Assembly: GCA_022448345.1 (NCBI GenBank)
Contig: JAKVCB010000004.1
Coordinates: 33,871 to 97,870, forward strand
Reading direction: 5' to 3'
Source: Pirellulales bacterium
GTDB lineage: Bacteria; Planctomycetota; Planctomycetia; Pirellulales; Lacipirellulaceae
DNA: 64,000 bases
Shown here: piece after piece, positions 28,802 through 39,243 of the stretch
Layout: each line of letters starts with the position of its first letter
Numbering within the stretch: position 1 is the first letter of the stretch
Position numbers and translations under genes: made by a program
The notes under the pieces: model-generated
Seen by the model: only the letters and a program-made list of their open reading frames with translations
Database searches by the model: none
What the model was told of the DNA's origin: nothing

Positions 28802-30160
28802 TCATTCGAGCAGGCCCTGATGGTTCCTCATCACGAGGTGACTATCAATTTTTTGCACCAGGTCAAATGCAACGCTGACCGCAATCAACAAGCTTGTCCC
28901 GCCATAAAAGCTCGCCACCAAAAAACTGACCCCCAGTGACGACGATATCAAAGTCGGAATGATCGCCACCAGAGCCAGAAAACCAGCACCAACGTACGTG
29001 ATCCGAACCATGACCTTCTCAAGATAGTCTGCAGTCCGCTTGCCTGGCCGATAACCCGGAATGAATGAACCAAAGTTTTTCAAGTTGTCCGCCATATCCT
29101 TCGGGTTGAAAGTAATGGCCGTCCAGAAGTAACAGAAAAAGTAAATCAATACCAAATAGCTAATATTGTAGAGGAAACTATTGCGGTCATAGACGTCGTT
29201 CAAGAATCCAAAGAAGGTGGCCAAAAAACCACCCTCCTCCCAGCGAATGGCCGCCATCTGCTGAACAACAATCAGCGGAAACATGAGTAAGCTGCTTGCG
29301 AAAATGATGGGCATAACGCCCGCCTGGTTGACTTTTAACGGCAGATATTGTCGCGTACCACCGAAAACCCGCCTTCCCCGAACGTGCTTGGCACTTTGCA
29401 TTGGTATCCGCCGTTGACCGAGCGTGATAAACACCACTCCCACGATTACCGCCACAAACACAAAAGCCAGCAGCACCAGATTCTCCACCCCGAGTTTTGT
29501 CCCGCCGCCGCCGATTTCGATCGTGGCCGACTCAAGCAGAGTGACACCCGCACCAGGCATCGATGCCAAAATACCTGCCATGATGAGTAAACTGATCCCA
29601 TTGCCAATACCATACTCGTCGATTTGCTCACCCAGCCACATTAAGAAGACGGTACCACTGGTCATGGTCAACACGCTGGTCACTTTCCAACCAAACTGCA
29701 GGTCACCACCTTCGGTGAGGAAACTTGGGTCAACTAAACCCTGCCCGACGACGAAGGTATTCACCCAAAACCAGCTTTGCACAATACAAATCACGACAGT
29801 CGCATACCGCGTGTATTCATTAATTTTTTTTCGGCCAGCCTCGCCTTCTTTTTGCAACTGCTCCAAGGGAGGATAAACACTGCCCAGTAGCTGAAAAATA
29901 ATCGATGCCGAAATGTAAGGCATGATCCCCAGGCCAAAAATTGTCACCTGGCTTAACGGACTGGCACTGAGCACGGCAACGGCTTGCAGCATGTCACCAA
30001 GTCCGCCGGAGCTGCTTTTTAAAGCCTCAACCGCAGCCGTATTCGTGATGGGTAGCGGCACCTGAAAACCGATACGGTAAATCCCCAGCATCCCCAGTGT
30101 CAGCAAAATTTTCTGACGCAGCTCAGGGATCATCCAGACTTCGCGGAGCTTTTCGAACAT
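28802..30160 (-). CDS. secY: Preprotein translocase SecY
   Basis: 452 aa multi-TM; FGLGIMPYISASIIFQLLGSVYPPLEQLQKEGEAGRKKINEYTRY; LPLKVNQAGVMPIIFASSLL. Confidence 0.98.
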   Translation of the reverse strand: MFEKLREVWMIPELRQKILLTLGMLGIYRIGFQVPLPITNTAAVEALKSSSGGLGDMLQAVAVLSASPLSQVTIFGLGIMPYISASIIFQLLGSVYPPLEQLQKEGEAGRKKINEYTRYATVVICIVQSWFWVNTFVVGQGLVDPSFLTEGGDLQFGWKVTSVLTMTSGTVFLMWLGEQIDEYGIGNGISLLIMAGILASMPGAGVTLLESATIEIGGGGTKLGVENLVLLAFVFVAVIVGVVFITLGQRRIPMQSAKHVRGRRVFGGTRQYLPLKVNQAGVMPIIFASSLLMFPLIVVQQMAAIRWEEGGFLATFFGFLNDVYDRNSFLYNISYLVLIYFFCYFWTAITFNPKDMADNLKNFGSFIPGYRPGKRTADYLEKVMVRITYVGAGFLALVAIIPTLISSSLGVSFLVASFYGGTSLLIAVSVAFDLVQKIDSHLVMRNHQGLLE

Positions 30161-30230
30161 GGGTTAGGACCGTCCGTGGTGGGGCATAGATTCCGAGAAA
30201 GCGGGCCTGCCACTGTAAATTTGGAGCCGC

Positions 30231-30725
30231 TCACGAACTTTGCGATTGCTGTTTTTTCTTTTCCTCAACCGAGGTTTTGCCTGGCACGATTACGACTTCG
30301 CCACCTGCTTTTTCAATTTTCTCTTGTGCTGTTTTGCTGAACCGATGGGCACTCACTTTGAGTTTTTTGGATAACTCACCGCCACCAAGCACCTTGAACA
30401 CATCAAACCGTCCCCGTGCCAAGTTGCGCGCGGCCAATGCCTCGAGCGTAACATCTTCTCCCGCCTCGAAACTACTTTCAAGATCTCCTACATTCACTAC
30501 CGCCACTCGCAACGACCAACGGTTGTTAAAACCTCGTTTGGGAACGCGCCGCACTAATGGCATGGCACCTCCCTGGAAAGTTACCAGTTGCGAACTGCCC
30601 GCACGCGACCCCTGCCCTTTATGGCCACGACCGCTCGTTTTTCCGTGACCTGAACCCGGGCCCCGCCCAATCCGTTTTCGCTTGCGGTTTTTGTTAATAC
30701 CGCGATGAACATCATTAAGAATCAT
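30231..30725 (-). CDS. rplO: 50S ribosomal protein L15
   Basis: [54 protein letters not shown]. Confidence 0.98.
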   Translation of the reverse strand: MILNDVHRGINKNRKRKRIGRGPGSGHGKTSGRGHKGQGSRAGSSQLVTFQGGAMPLVRRVPKRGFNNRWSLRVAVVNVGDLESSFEAGEDVTLEALAARNLARGRFDVFKVLGGGELSKKLKVSAHRFSKTAQEKIEKAGGEVVIVPGKTSVEEKKKQQSQSS

Positions 30726-31216
30726 GACAGCGTAACTCCTCGCATCCGCTCAACCTCGACCCGCGGCCGCAGACTTTGAAATGCTGCAAATGTCGCTTTG
30801 ACCAGCGAAACCGGGTTGTTTGAGCCAAAGCTCTTCGTGAGGATATTATGAATACCGGCCGCCTCACATACGGCACGCACGGCGGCACCGGCAATCACGC
30901 CCGTACCCTGTGAAGCCGGTACGAGAACCACGTGGGCAGCCCCAAAGTGACCATGCGCGATATGAGGAATGGTTTCCTCCTCGAGCGGGACTTCAACCAT
31001 GCTCCGCATCGCCTCTTTTCGTGCCTTCTCAACACTCGGTGGCACTTCATTGGCTTTTCCATAACCCCAACCCACCTTCCCGGCGGTATCACCTACGACA
31101 ACCATCGCGGCAAAACTGAAGCGGCGACCCCCTTTAACAACGGCAGCGCAACGTTTGATCTTTACTACGTTTTCTGTTAGTTCGCCGCGGATGCGGTCTT
31201 CGGAGGTGGTAGCCAC
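30722..31216 (-). CDS. rpsE: 30S ribosomal protein S5
   Basis: [34 protein letters not shown]. Confidence 0.98.
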   Translation of the reverse strand: MATTSEDRIRGELTENVVKIKRCAAVVKGGRRFSFAAMVVVGDTAGKVGWGYGKANEVPPSVEKARKEAMRSMVEVPLEEETIPHIAHGHFGAAHVVLVPASQGTGVIAGAAVRAVCEAAGIHNILTKSFGSNNPVSLVKATFAAFQSLRPRVEVERMRGVTLS

Positions 31217-31330
31217 TGTGGGGACCTCAAATCGTTTAGTTTCAATGGCGCGCGATCACTTGGCACCAAGTCAAAAATATAGTCGGTTAACTATTCATTC
31301 CAAATCAAAATTAATTCGCATAACTGGAGA

Positions 31331-31699
31331 TTAAAAACTCAACCCGGCTTCGCGGGCAGCGTCTGCCAAAGCGGCAACCCGTCCATGGTATTTGTACGAC
31401 CCACGATCAAAACAAACTTGCGTGATCTCGATCTTCGACGCCCGCTCAGCAATAACTCTGCCAACTTCAGTCGCAGCATCCCGGTTGCCACCATACTGGA
31501 TCTTTTTGGCCAATTCTTTCTCTTGAGTCGAAGCAGAAGCAAGGGTTCGGCCACCCACATCGTCGATGATCTGGACTCCGATATGCTTGTGACTGCGTAA
31601 AACACTCAAGCGGGGCCTTTCTGCATCACCGCGGACCCGCTTCCGCACCCGCCGTCTGCGGCGAAGCCGCTGTCGAGAGATTCTTCTGTCTTCGTTCAT
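31331..31699 (-). CDS. rplR: 50S ribosomal protein L18
   Basis: [31 protein letters not shown]...[24 protein letters not shown]. Confidence 0.97.
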   Translation of the reverse strand: MNEDRRISRQRLRRRRRVRKRVRGDAERPRLSVLRSHKHIGVQIIDDVGGRTLASASTQEKELAKKIQYGGNRDAATEVGRVIAERASKIEITQVCFDRGSYKYHGRVAALADAAREAGLSF

Positions 31700-31809
31700 G
31701 GTCTCTTGAACCCGCTGCTCGAATCTACACCAGGCTGGACGCCCAGAGTTGTGTGGTGTGATGATACTGCCGGTATCAACTCTTTCTTCAATGGACTCTC
31801 ATTAATAAG

Positions 31810-32352
31810 TTACTGTGCTGTTTTTCCAGCCTTGCGACGAATCATTTCGCCTTCGTATCGAATACCCTTGCCCTTGTACGGTTCTGGCTTGCGAACTGCA
31901 CGGACTTCGGCGGCAAACTGACCTACCTGTTGTTTGTCGATTCCCTTAATCACGACATGCGTGGTGTCGGGACAAGTCACATCCAAACCAGCTGGTATTT
32001 TTTTCTTGATTTCGTTAGCAAAACCAACACGAAGCTCAATCCTGCCTTCTTGCACGGCACCTACGTAACCCACGCCGTGAATCTCGAGTCGCTTCTCATA
32101 ACCGCTCGAAACCCCGACCACCATATTCTGAATCAGCGACCGAGTCAGCCCATGATAGGCACGTACGGTTCGCTCATCCGACTCTCGCGTACAAACAACC
32201 TCTTTGCTGTCTTCATTAACCGCGACCTTGATTTCTGGTCGGTGGGTGTAGTTTAGTTTTCCCAGCTTCCCTTCGACAGTAAGCTCACGCTCTCGGAGGC
32301 TGACTTTCACGCCATCGGGAACTGTAACTGGTTTTTGGCCAATACGGGACAT
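31810..32352 (-). CDS. rplF: 50S ribosomal protein L6
   Basis: MSRIGQKPVTVPDGVKVSLRERELTVEGKLG...RKPEPYKGKGIRYEGEMIRRKAGKT. Confidence 0.98.
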   Translation of the reverse strand: MSRIGQKPVTVPDGVKVSLRERELTVEGKLGKLNYTHRPEIKVAVNEDSKEVVCTRESDERTVRAYHGLTRSLIQNMVVGVSSGYEKRLEIHGVGYVGAVQEGRIELRVGFANEIKKKIPAGLDVTCPDTTHVVIKGIDKQQVGQFAAEVRAVRKPEPYKGKGIRYEGEMIRRKAGKTAQ

Positions 32353-32430
32353 GGTTGTTTCTGATGCCTGCTTTACGGTTGGGAAAACCCTGTTTGTCGG
32401 TTATTTCAGCAGTCGCCTGCTACGTTACGC

Positions 32431-32832
32431 TTACCAGACCTCACAAAGCACTTCGCCGCCAAGGTTTCTCTGGCGGGCCTCCCGATCGCTTATCACACCA
32501 CGACTGGTGCTGATGATCGAAATGCCCAAGCCATTAAGGATCGGCCGCAACCGCGCGGCCCGACTATAAATCCTCCGGCCGGGTGTACTCACCCGTTTAA
32601 TGTGACTGATAACCCGTTCGCCATTGGGTCCATATTTCAACTCGATCAACAGCTGTTTTCCAGGCTTTCCTTGCTCAGCTGACTCACTCCAATCCCAAAT
32701 GTACCCCTCGCGCTTGAGCACTTCGGCAAGACCACGTTTTACTTTGGAAACGGGCATCTCTACCTGCGGCCGCTCGACGCGCACGGAATTACGAATGCGA
32801 GTTAGCATGTCAGCGATCGGATCGGTCATCAT
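32431..32832 (-). CDS. rpsH: 30S ribosomal protein S8
   Basis: MTDPIADMLTRIRNSVRVERPQVEMPVSKVKRGLAEVLKREGYI; C-term LGISIISTSRGVISDREARQRNLGGEVLCEVW. Confidence 0.98.
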   Translation of the reverse strand: MMTDPIADMLTRIRNSVRVERPQVEMPVSKVKRGLAEVLKREGYIWDWSESAEQGKPGKQLLIELKYGPNGERVISHIKRVSTPGRRIYSRAARLRPILNGLGISIISTSRGVISDREARQRNLGGEVLCEVW

Positions 32833-32932
32833 TTCGGGCCGGTCTCCATTGGACGGTTTACGTTTTGACGTTTTGATTCAAGTGCCCAAGACCTCCCTGG
32901 CCACCTAAACCTGGCAGGTCACAACTCCAGTC

Positions 32933-33118
32933 TCACCAACTCGCTTTGCGCACGCCTGGGATCAGCCCTTTGTCAGCCAATTTTCGAAAACAAATCCGGC
33001 AAATACCGAATTTGCGATAGACTGCTCTCGGGCGACCACACAGCTTGCAACGGTTTTCGCGTCGGGTACTGAATTTGGGCGTTCGTTCTGCTTTGGCAAT
33101 TTTTGACTTGCTAGCCAC
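32933..33118 (-). CDS. rpsN: 30S ribosomal protein S14, zinc type (type Z)
   Basis: 61 aa with [38 protein letters not shown]. Confidence 0.97.
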   Translation of the reverse strand: MASKSKIAKAERTPKFSTRRENRCKLCGRPRAVYRKFGICRICFRKLADKGLIPGVRKASW

Positions 33119-33213
33119 GGTAAATCTCTATCAGCTTGTAATTAACCTGTCTGGTTTTGGAAAATCTTAAACGAGTCTCTATCTTAGTGTCTGCTAAAGC
33201 TTCCTGTTTGGCC

Positions 33214-33768
33214 CTATTCATCGTCATCGCGCTTGAAGGGGAATCCAAACGCGGCAAGCAACTCACGGGCCTCTTGATTACTGGTAGCCGTTGTACAGAT
33301 GGCAATGTTCATTCCTTGAACCCGAACATACTTGTCCGGGTTGAGTTCTGGAAAAACTAACTGTTCCGGCAGCCCCAAACTGTAGTTGCCATTGCCATCG
33401 AAGGCCGTATCGCTGAGCCCGCGAAAGTCCCTCACGCGCGGCAAAGCCAGGGAAATGAGCCGATCCAGGAATTCGTACATGCGCTGTCTGCGGAGCGTTA
33501 CTTTGCAGCCAACTTCGCTCCCTGCCCGAAGACGAAAATTGGCTACGCTTTTGCGTGCTTTACATTGAACCGGCTGTTGCCCGGTGATCTCAGCAAGTGC
33601 TGAGACCGACTCCTCCAAATGCTTCTTATCGCTAATTGCACTCCCTACACCCATGCTGACTACAACCTTCTCGAGGCGAGGCAAGGAAAAACGATTCTTA
33701 CGACCCAGCGTTTCAGCCAGGCTGTCGACAATTTCTTTTTCAAACTTGTCTTGAAGTCGAGGGTTCAT
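33214..33768 (-). CDS. rplE: 50S ribosomal protein L5
   Basis: LPRLEKVVVSMGVGSA...VGCKVTLRRQRMYEFLDRLISLALPRVRDFRGLSDTAFDGNGNYSLGLPEQLVFPE. Confidence 0.98.
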   Translation of the reverse strand: MNPRLQDKFEKEIVDSLAETLGRKNRFSLPRLEKVVVSMGVGSAISDKKHLEESVSALAEITGQQPVQCKARKSVANFRLRAGSEVGCKVTLRRQRMYEFLDRLISLALPRVRDFRGLSDTAFDGNGNYSLGLPEQLVFPELNPDKYVRVQGMNIAICTTATSNQEARELLAAFGFPFKRDDDE

Positions 33769-33825
33769 GGCGTTTGGATCTATTTAGCGTTTACAAAAAT
33801 ATTTCTGTTCAAATCTTGCTGGACT

Positions 33826-34191
33826 TCAGTTACCTTTGGCCGGCTGTTTCTTAGCATAGGCCGCTTTGGCTGGGGCAATATCACCTGCAGGCGTGTCGCA
33901 ACGTTTGCAAAACCGCTCTTTGGATCCATCGTCTCGAAAACGCACGCCCAAACGGACACCACGCCCACACGATGAACAAAAATAAAGTAGGTTTGAAAGC
34001 TGGACGGGCATTTCTTTACTCAACCGACCACCTTGCGGATACTTCTGGCTTCGACGAACGTGTTTATAGACACGCGCCACGCCTTCTACGATCGCTCTGC
34101 CGCTACCTCGGTCGACCTTGATCACGCGATTTTGCACGCCGCTATCGGCACCCGCGATCACTTCGACAATATCTCCGGTTCGAATCAGCAT
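33826..34191 (-). CDS. rplX: 50S ribosomal protein L24 (4-Cys zinc-ribbon form)
   Basis: IRTGDIVEVIAGADSGVQNRVIKVDR...CSSCGRGVRLGVRFRDDGSKERFCKRC. Confidence 0.96.
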   Translation of the reverse strand: MLIRTGDIVEVIAGADSGVQNRVIKVDRGSGRAIVEGVARVYKHVRRSQKYPQGGRLSKEMPVQLSNLLYFCSSCGRGVRLGVRFRDDGSKERFCKRCDTPAGDIAPAKAAYAKKQPAKGN

Positions 34192-34291
34192 AGTTGACTT
34201 CCAATTTTTCGCACTGAACTTTTAACAGCCGGTCATACCCAGCTACCACCCAGCACTCTCAAACACCCAGCACCATACAACAGCCAGTGCC

Positions 34292-34666
34292 CTATACCAC
34301 CTCGCTTGCAAGACTCACAATTTTCATAAACCGGCGGTCTCGCAATTCTCGGGCAACGGCACCAAAAATGCGCGTTCCACGCGGATTGTTATCACTATCA
34401 ATAATCACAACCGCGTTAGAGTCAAATCGCACATAGCTCCCATCCGTTCTGCGGTTCGGAGCACGTGTTCGTACAATAACAGCCCGCACGATGCTTTTCT
34501 TCTTGATTTCACTGCCTGGAATTACGCTTTTCACACTGCAGACAATCACATCACCGAGCGTAGCAAATCGGCGCCGACTACCTCCCAGCACCTTGATGCA
34601 CATCACTTCCTTTGCGCCGGTGTTATCTGCAACATTCAATCTCGACTGCATCTGAATCATCGCCAA
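34292..34666 (-). CDS. rplN: 50S ribosomal protein L14
   Basis: [44 protein letters not shown]. Confidence 0.98.
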   Translation of the reverse strand: MAMIQMQSRLNVADNTGAKEVMCIKVLGGSRRRFATLGDVIVCSVKSVIPGSEIKKKSIVRAVIVRTRAPNRRTDGSYVRFDSNAVVIIDSDNNPRGTRIFGAVARELRDRRFMKIVSLASEVV

Positions 34667-34736
34667 CCCTGCGTCCTGGTAATACTTTTGGAGTTCTTGA
34701 CTTTCTGTTGTGCGAACGGCCCGCCCTTAGCCAGAC

Positions 34737-34768
34737 ACCTTATTCACTTGCTACCTTATTCACTTGCT
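34737..34768. repeat. Perfect 16-bp tandem duplication spanning the rpsQ stop codon
   Basis: ACCTTATTCACTTGCT at 34737-34752 and 34753-34768. Confidence 0.9.
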
Positions 34769-35040
34769 GAAGTACGCATTGCAGCAAGATCAACTTGCTG
34801 ACTCTTGGCTACCACACGGATTAAATCCCAACGTTTCATTTTTGAGCGGGGCGGAACTTCTAAAATTTCGACCACGTCTCCATGATTTGACTGATTGGTT
34901 TCGTCGTGCACATGGCAGACCGTACGCCGGCGAAGGTATTTGCCATATTTGGAGTGCCTAACGAGTCGCTCGATTTCGACTCGCCGCGACTTATCCGATT
35001 TGGCGGATGTCACCACACCAACAACTTGTTTCTTAGGCAT
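34756..35040 (-). CDS. rpsQ: 30S ribosomal protein S17
   Basis: VGVVTSAKSDKSRRVEIERLVRHSKYGKYLRRRTVCHVHDE...GDVVEILEVPPRSKMKRWDLIRVV. Confidence 0.96.
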   Translation of the reverse strand: MPKKQVVGVVTSAKSDKSRRVEIERLVRHSKYGKYLRRRTVCHVHDETNQSNHGDVVEILEVPPRSKMKRWDLIRVVAKSQQVDLAAMRTSASE

Positions 35041-35100
35041 ACTGGACTCTCGGTCTTTCAGGCACGGTCGCTGGACACCAACGACGCATAACGGACAGTT

Positions 35101-35307
35101 TTACTCGGCACTGACTTGTTTGGCTCGTTCGGTTTGAATCGTCTTGACGCGGGCAACCTGTCGGCGATTGCTCCGCAATTCACTTGGTGCATCAAGTTTT
35201 TCGGTCTGCGACTGGATCCTCAACCGAAACAGGTTTTCACGCGACTCCTTCAGCGTGAGGTCCAACTGCTCATCGCTCATCCCACGTAATTCTTCAATGG
35301 TATCCAT
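35101..35307 (-). CDS. rpmC: 50S ribosomal protein L29
   Basis: MDTIEELRGMSDEQLDLTLKESRENLFRLRIQSQTEKLDAPSELRSNRRQVARVKTIQTER; ORF opens at 35328. Confidence 0.95.
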   Translation of the reverse strand: MDTIEELRGMSDEQLDLTLKESRENLFRLRIQSQTEKLDAPSELRSNRRQVARVKTIQTERAKQVSAE

Positions 35308-35430
35308 GGCCAGTGCTGGTATTTCCAATTATAAAAAGTTGAGTCCTGGCTTCTGACAACTTGTGATCAAGGACATACTTGGTTGCCCAGGCTCTGCTGG
35401 CCTTTTACCAGCCCTCTTCCGAAGCAGTTG

Positions 35431-35841
35431 TCAAACGGCCTGCCTTTTCACCATCCGCACACGGAGCGGCATTTTGTGTGCTAAGCGGGCGAAGCAAATC
35501 TTCGCCGCTTCCTCACTAACGCCCGATAGCTCGTACAAAATCGTACCCGGCTTCACCACAGCAGCCCAATAAGAGGGCTCCCCCTTACCCTTACCCATCC
35601 GAGTTTCGAGTGGGATTGAGGTAACTGATTTGTGCGGAAAAACGCGTATGTACAAATGTCCTTCGCCACGGATGTATTGCTGTGCCGCAATACGCCCGGC
35701 TTCAATCGTGGCTGCGCTCACCCACCCACCTTGGAGAGATTGCAATCCAAACTCACCAAATGCAACTGTATTGCCGCGGGTGGCGTTACCTCTTATACGC
35801 CCTCTTTGGCTTTTTCGATGCTTGACCCTCTTGGGCATCAT
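35431..35841 (-). CDS. rplP: 50S ribosomal protein L16
   Basis: MMPKRVKHRKSQRGRIRGNATRGNTVAFGEFGLQSLQGGWVSAATIEAGRIAAQQYI; start overlaps the rpsC 3' end; exact Met (35838 or 35841) ambiguous. Confidence 0.95.
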   Translation of the reverse strand: MMPKRVKHRKSQRGRIRGNATRGNTVAFGEFGLQSLQGGWVSAATIEAGRIAAQQYIRGEGHLYIRVFPHKSVTSIPLETRMGKGKGEPSYWAAVVKPGTILYELSGVSEEAAKICFARLAHKMPLRVRMVKRQAV

Positions 35842-36481
35842 CGCCATCAGTATCACCCTCGTATTCGCCTTGGTTAATCCACACTTGGATGCCAATGTGG
35901 CCCTGGGCCGTCTTGGCTTCTACAAATCCATAATCAATTTTGGCTCGCAACGTACTCAAAGGCATCGAGCCATCAATCTGTTTTTCGCGGCGGGCCATTT
36001 CCGCCCCGCCTAAACGGCCTGCCAATTGAATCTTGATTCCCTTGGCACCCGCTTCCATAGTTTGCCGCATCGCCTCTTTGATCGTCCGGCGAAAGGCTGA
36101 CCGCTTGGCAAGCCGCTCCGCAATATCTTCGGCCACCAGATGCGCCTCTAACTCCGGACGTGAAATTTCTTCAATCTTGATATTAATCCGCCGACCCACC
36201 AGGGCCTGCAATTCATCCTGCATTTGCTCGACTTGCTGACCTTTTCGACCGATGATCACTCCGGGGCGGGCCGCATGAAGCACCACTTTGACCTCATCGC
36301 GAGTCCGCTCAATTTCGACCTTCGGAATGCCAGCAAACTTGTACTTCTGAGTCACAAAGGTTCGGATTTTTTGGTCTTCTAGCAATAAATCCGCAAACTC
36401 CTTCTTGGACGCATACCAGCGACTCTTCCAGTCTTCCATCACGCCGGTTCGAAAACCGATCGGGTTAACTTTTTGACCCAT
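35786..36481 (-). CDS. rpsC: 30S ribosomal protein S3
   Basis: MGQKVNPIGFRTGVMEDWKSRWYA...RPGVIIGRKGQQVEQMQDEL...GAKGIKIQLAGRLGGAEMARREK. Confidence 0.98.
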   Translation of the reverse strand: MGQKVNPIGFRTGVMEDWKSRWYASKKEFADLLLEDQKIRTFVTQKYKFAGIPKVEIERTRDEVKVVLHAARPGVIIGRKGQQVEQMQDELQALVGRRINIKIEEISRPELEAHLVAEDIAERLAKRSAFRRTIKEAMRQTMEAGAKGIKIQLAGRLGGAEMARREKQIDGSMPLSTLRAKIDYGFVEAKTAQGHIGIQVWINQGEYEGDTDGDDAQEGQASKKPKRAYKR

Positions 36482-36566
36482 TTACTTGATCCATAGTTGC
36501 TTGAATCAGTCCCTGGCTCCCCACAATCGGGCCAGCCCTTCCCAACTCAACAGTTGACCGAGGCCC

Positions 36567-36893
36567 CTATTCCACGGCCACGATAATGTGCGAAAAACGC
36601 TTCTTGATCACATGTGCCATCCCACGTGCACGTGGGCGGAGTCGCTTGAACATCGGGCCTCCGTCAACACGAGCCTCGACGACCACTAGTCCACCAATAT
36701 TCGGGGCTCGCTGATCCTCGGCGTTCCCAAGAGCACTCTTGAGCACCTTCTCCAGCAACCGCGCACCACGGTGTGGCTGAAAGCCGAGAATCGCAAGCGC
36801 GTCATCAACCCGCTTTCCTCGAATCAACGAGGCCAGCGGCCGGACTTTCGTAGCACTAATGCGTGCGTGTCGATGAACTGCTTTGTAGGCCAT
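36567..36893 (-). CDS. rplV: 50S ribosomal protein L22
   Basis: AVHRHARISATKVRPLASLIRGKRVDDALAIL...GPMFKRLRPRARGMAHVIKKRFSHI. Confidence 0.97.
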   Translation of the reverse strand: MAYKAVHRHARISATKVRPLASLIRGKRVDDALAILGFQPHRGARLLEKVLKSALGNAEDQRAPNIGGLVVVEARVDGGPMFKRLRPRARGMAHVIKKRFSHIIVAVE

Positions 36894-36934
36894 AATTTCT
36901 CAGCTTCGGCCCTACCAGGCCAAAAGCTCTCTCA

Positions 36935-37201
36935 CTATTTACCTTTGCCCCCGTGACCACGGAAGTTGCGGGTAGGCGAAAACTCACCCAACTTGTGCCC
37001 CACCATATCTTCAGTCACAAAAACCTTGATGTGATTCTTACCGTTGTGAACCATGAACGTGTGCCCAACAAACTCCGGCACAATCGTGCAGGCGCGGGCC
37101 CAGGTCGTAATTGGTTGCTTCAAACCCGACTCGTTTTGACTGTCAACCTTCATGTACAGCTTCGGGTCGACGTAAGGCCCTTTTTTAAGCGAACGACTCA
37201 T
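36935..37201 (-). CDS. rpsS: 30S ribosomal protein S19
   Basis: [19 protein letters not shown]...[48 protein letters not shown]. Confidence 0.98.
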   Translation of the reverse strand: MSRSLKKGPYVDPKLYMKVDSQNESGLKQPITTWARACTIVPEFVGHTFMVHNGKNHIKVFVTEDMVGHKLGEFSPTRNFRGHGGKGK

Positions 37202-37253
37202 GGTTTCGACCCTGAATTGCGAGCGACTGACATCGAAGCCAAACGCTCCTGGC

Positions 37254-38117
37254 TTACTTTTTCACCAATTTCTGGACACCGTAACGCCTCGTCCGCCGTC
37301 GCCGTACAATGGCTTTGTTCGACGGCTTGCGACGCTTGCGGGTCATACCACCCTTCGCACATTTACCAGTGGGACTCACCGGGTTTCGACCACCCTTAGT
37401 GCGCCCTTCGCCCCCACCATGGGGGTGATCGACAGGATTCATGGCGGTACCCCGAACATGTGGTCGCCGCCCCTTCCACCGCTTACGGCCGGCTTTACCG
37501 AGCCGCACACTCATATGGTCACCGTTACCGATGACCCCAATAGTTGCCCGGCAAGTGGATGGCACTCGCCGGATTTCGCCACTTGGCAGTGCTATCTGCG
37601 CCCAATCGGCCTCACGCGCCATAAGCGTGGCACTACTTCCAGCACTACGACAGAGCACGCCGCCCCGCCCCGCCTGCAATTCGATGTTGTGGACTTCCGT
37701 GCCCAAAGGCATCCTGGAAAGCGGTAAACAATTGCCAACCGTGGGTGGCGATTCGGGACCACTTTCAACCAAATTTCCTTCCCGCAAACCGGCCGGCGCG
37801 AGGATGTATCGCTTCTCACCATCGGCGTAGTACAGCAGGGCAATGCGGGCCGAGCGATTCGGATCGTACTGAACCGAATGCACCTTGGCGGAAACACCAT
37901 CCTTATTACGACGAAAGTCAATCAACCGATAGCGCCGCTTGTGACCACCACCACGAAACCGGACTGTGATCTTCCCTTGATTGTTACGGCCTCCCGTTTT
38001 CTTCAAGGGGCGCAGCAAGGTCTTTTCTGGCTTGGCCCCAGAGGTCAAATCAGCAAAATCGCTCACTGACGCGTTGCGCCGCCCAGGAGTGGTCGGTTTG
38101 TATTTGCGAATACCCAT
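37254..38117 (-). CDS. rplB: 50S ribosomal protein L2
   Basis: [25 protein letters not shown]...[28 protein letters not shown]...[21 protein letters not shown] opens at 38195. Confidence 0.98.
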   Translation of the reverse strand: MGIRKYKPTTPGRRNASVSDFADLTSGAKPEKTLLRPLKKTGGRNNQGKITVRFRGGGHKRRYRLIDFRRNKDGVSAKVHSVQYDPNRSARIALLYYADGEKRYILAPAGLREGNLVESGPESPPTVGNCLPLSRMPLGTEVHNIELQAGRGGVLCRSAGSSATLMAREADWAQIALPSGEIRRVPSTCRATIGVIGNGDHMSVRLGKAGRKRWKGRRPHVRGTAMNPVDHPHGGGEGRTKGGRNPVSPTGKCAKGGMTRKRRKPSNKAIVRRRRTRRYGVQKLVKK

Positions 38118-38163
38118 CAGATTCTCTTGGCTTAATGGCCCCGTACACTTAGAACAACTACTC

Positions 38164-38499
38164 TTAGAACAACTCGATCCTGTGCTCTGAATCAAGCGTT
38201 ACAATCGCCTTCTTCCAAGTATTGGTATAGCCGTAGACCATTTTGGTTTTACGTGGCTTGCCCTTGCGGTTTTGAGTGCGGACCTTCACCACCTTGACCT
38301 CAAAAAGCTGTTCCACCGCCCGCCGAACATCAGCCTTATTGGCTTGCCGATTGATCTGAAATGCATAAGCATTGCAACGACTCGAACGGTGCATGCCCTT
38401 TTCAGTAATCAGCGGTCGCAATATGACCTGGTGTGGCTCAAGTTCGAGCTTCGATTTAACAACCGGTTCTTTCGTCTTTGTTCGTCGGGGCATCATCAT
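38164..38499 (-). CDS. rplW: 50S ribosomal protein L23
   Basis: [59 protein letters not shown]. Confidence 0.97.
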   Translation of the reverse strand: MMMPRRTKTKEPVVKSKLELEPHQVILRPLITEKGMHRSSRCNAYAFQINRQANKADVRRAVEQLFEVKVVKVRTQNRKGKPRKTKMVYGYTNTWKKAIVTLDSEHRIELF

Positions 38500-38554
38500 T
38501 CATCCGTGGCGGCACTCAGCTGAACTGGAGTTATCCAATTCGTGAAATTAACAC

Positions 38555-39214
38555 CTACCGTTTGGACCCCCCTTTATGCTGCCCCTTTTCCGAGGCACTC
38601 TGCTTGAGTGCATCCAGCGCGGGCTTGGTAATCAACATCGATCGCGAACTGAGTATCGAAAGTGCATTCAGCTCACCAGCTGGCAAAACTGACACCTGAT
38701 CAAGGTTCCGGGCACTTTTGTAAACATTCTGATCGTACTGGGCAGTCGCAATCATCAGCGAACCGCTATCACAACCAATATTCTGAAGTATCGCCGCCAT
38801 GTCCTTCGTCCGAGGCTCATTGAAATCCAAGCTATCAATGATGATCAACTGGTCATCCTGAACCTTCGACGCCAATGCCATACCGGTTGCCAACTGCAGC
38901 GACTTGCGTGGCAAGCGATACGAATAATCTCGCGGCTGACGCGCAAAAATATGCCCGCCACCTCGCCGAACACCGCTGCGACGATGGCCCATCCGGGCGT
39001 TGCCGGTGCCCTTCTGCCGATACAGCTTCTTGTTTGAACCTGATACATCGCTACGCGACTTCGTCTTGTGGCTGCCCTGCCGCCGATTCGCCTGATACAT
39101 CACCACTGCATCGTGCAACAGTTGCTTGCATATGCGCGGAGCGAAATCGGTGGGCTCGACGTTGTACGTCCCCACTTTCTTCCCCTTGCGATCAACGACG
39201 TTTAGTTTTGGCAT
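38555..39214 (-). CDS. rplD: 50S ribosomal protein L4
   Basis: HDAVVMYQANRRQGSHKTKSRSDVSGSNKKLYRQKGTGNARMGHRRSGVRRGGGHIFARQPRDY. Confidence 0.97.
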   Translation of the reverse strand: MPKLNVVDRKGKKVGTYNVEPTDFAPRICKQLLHDAVVMYQANRRQGSHKTKSRSDVSGSNKKLYRQKGTGNARMGHRRSGVRRGGGHIFARQPRDYSYRLPRKSLQLATGMALASKVQDDQLIIIDSLDFNEPRTKDMAAILQNIGCDSGSLMIATAQYDQNVYKSARNLDQVSVLPAGELNALSILSSRSMLITKPALDALKQSASEKGQHKGGSKR

Positions 39215-39243
39215 AGTGATTTCGTCAAACCGACAGAATCGGC

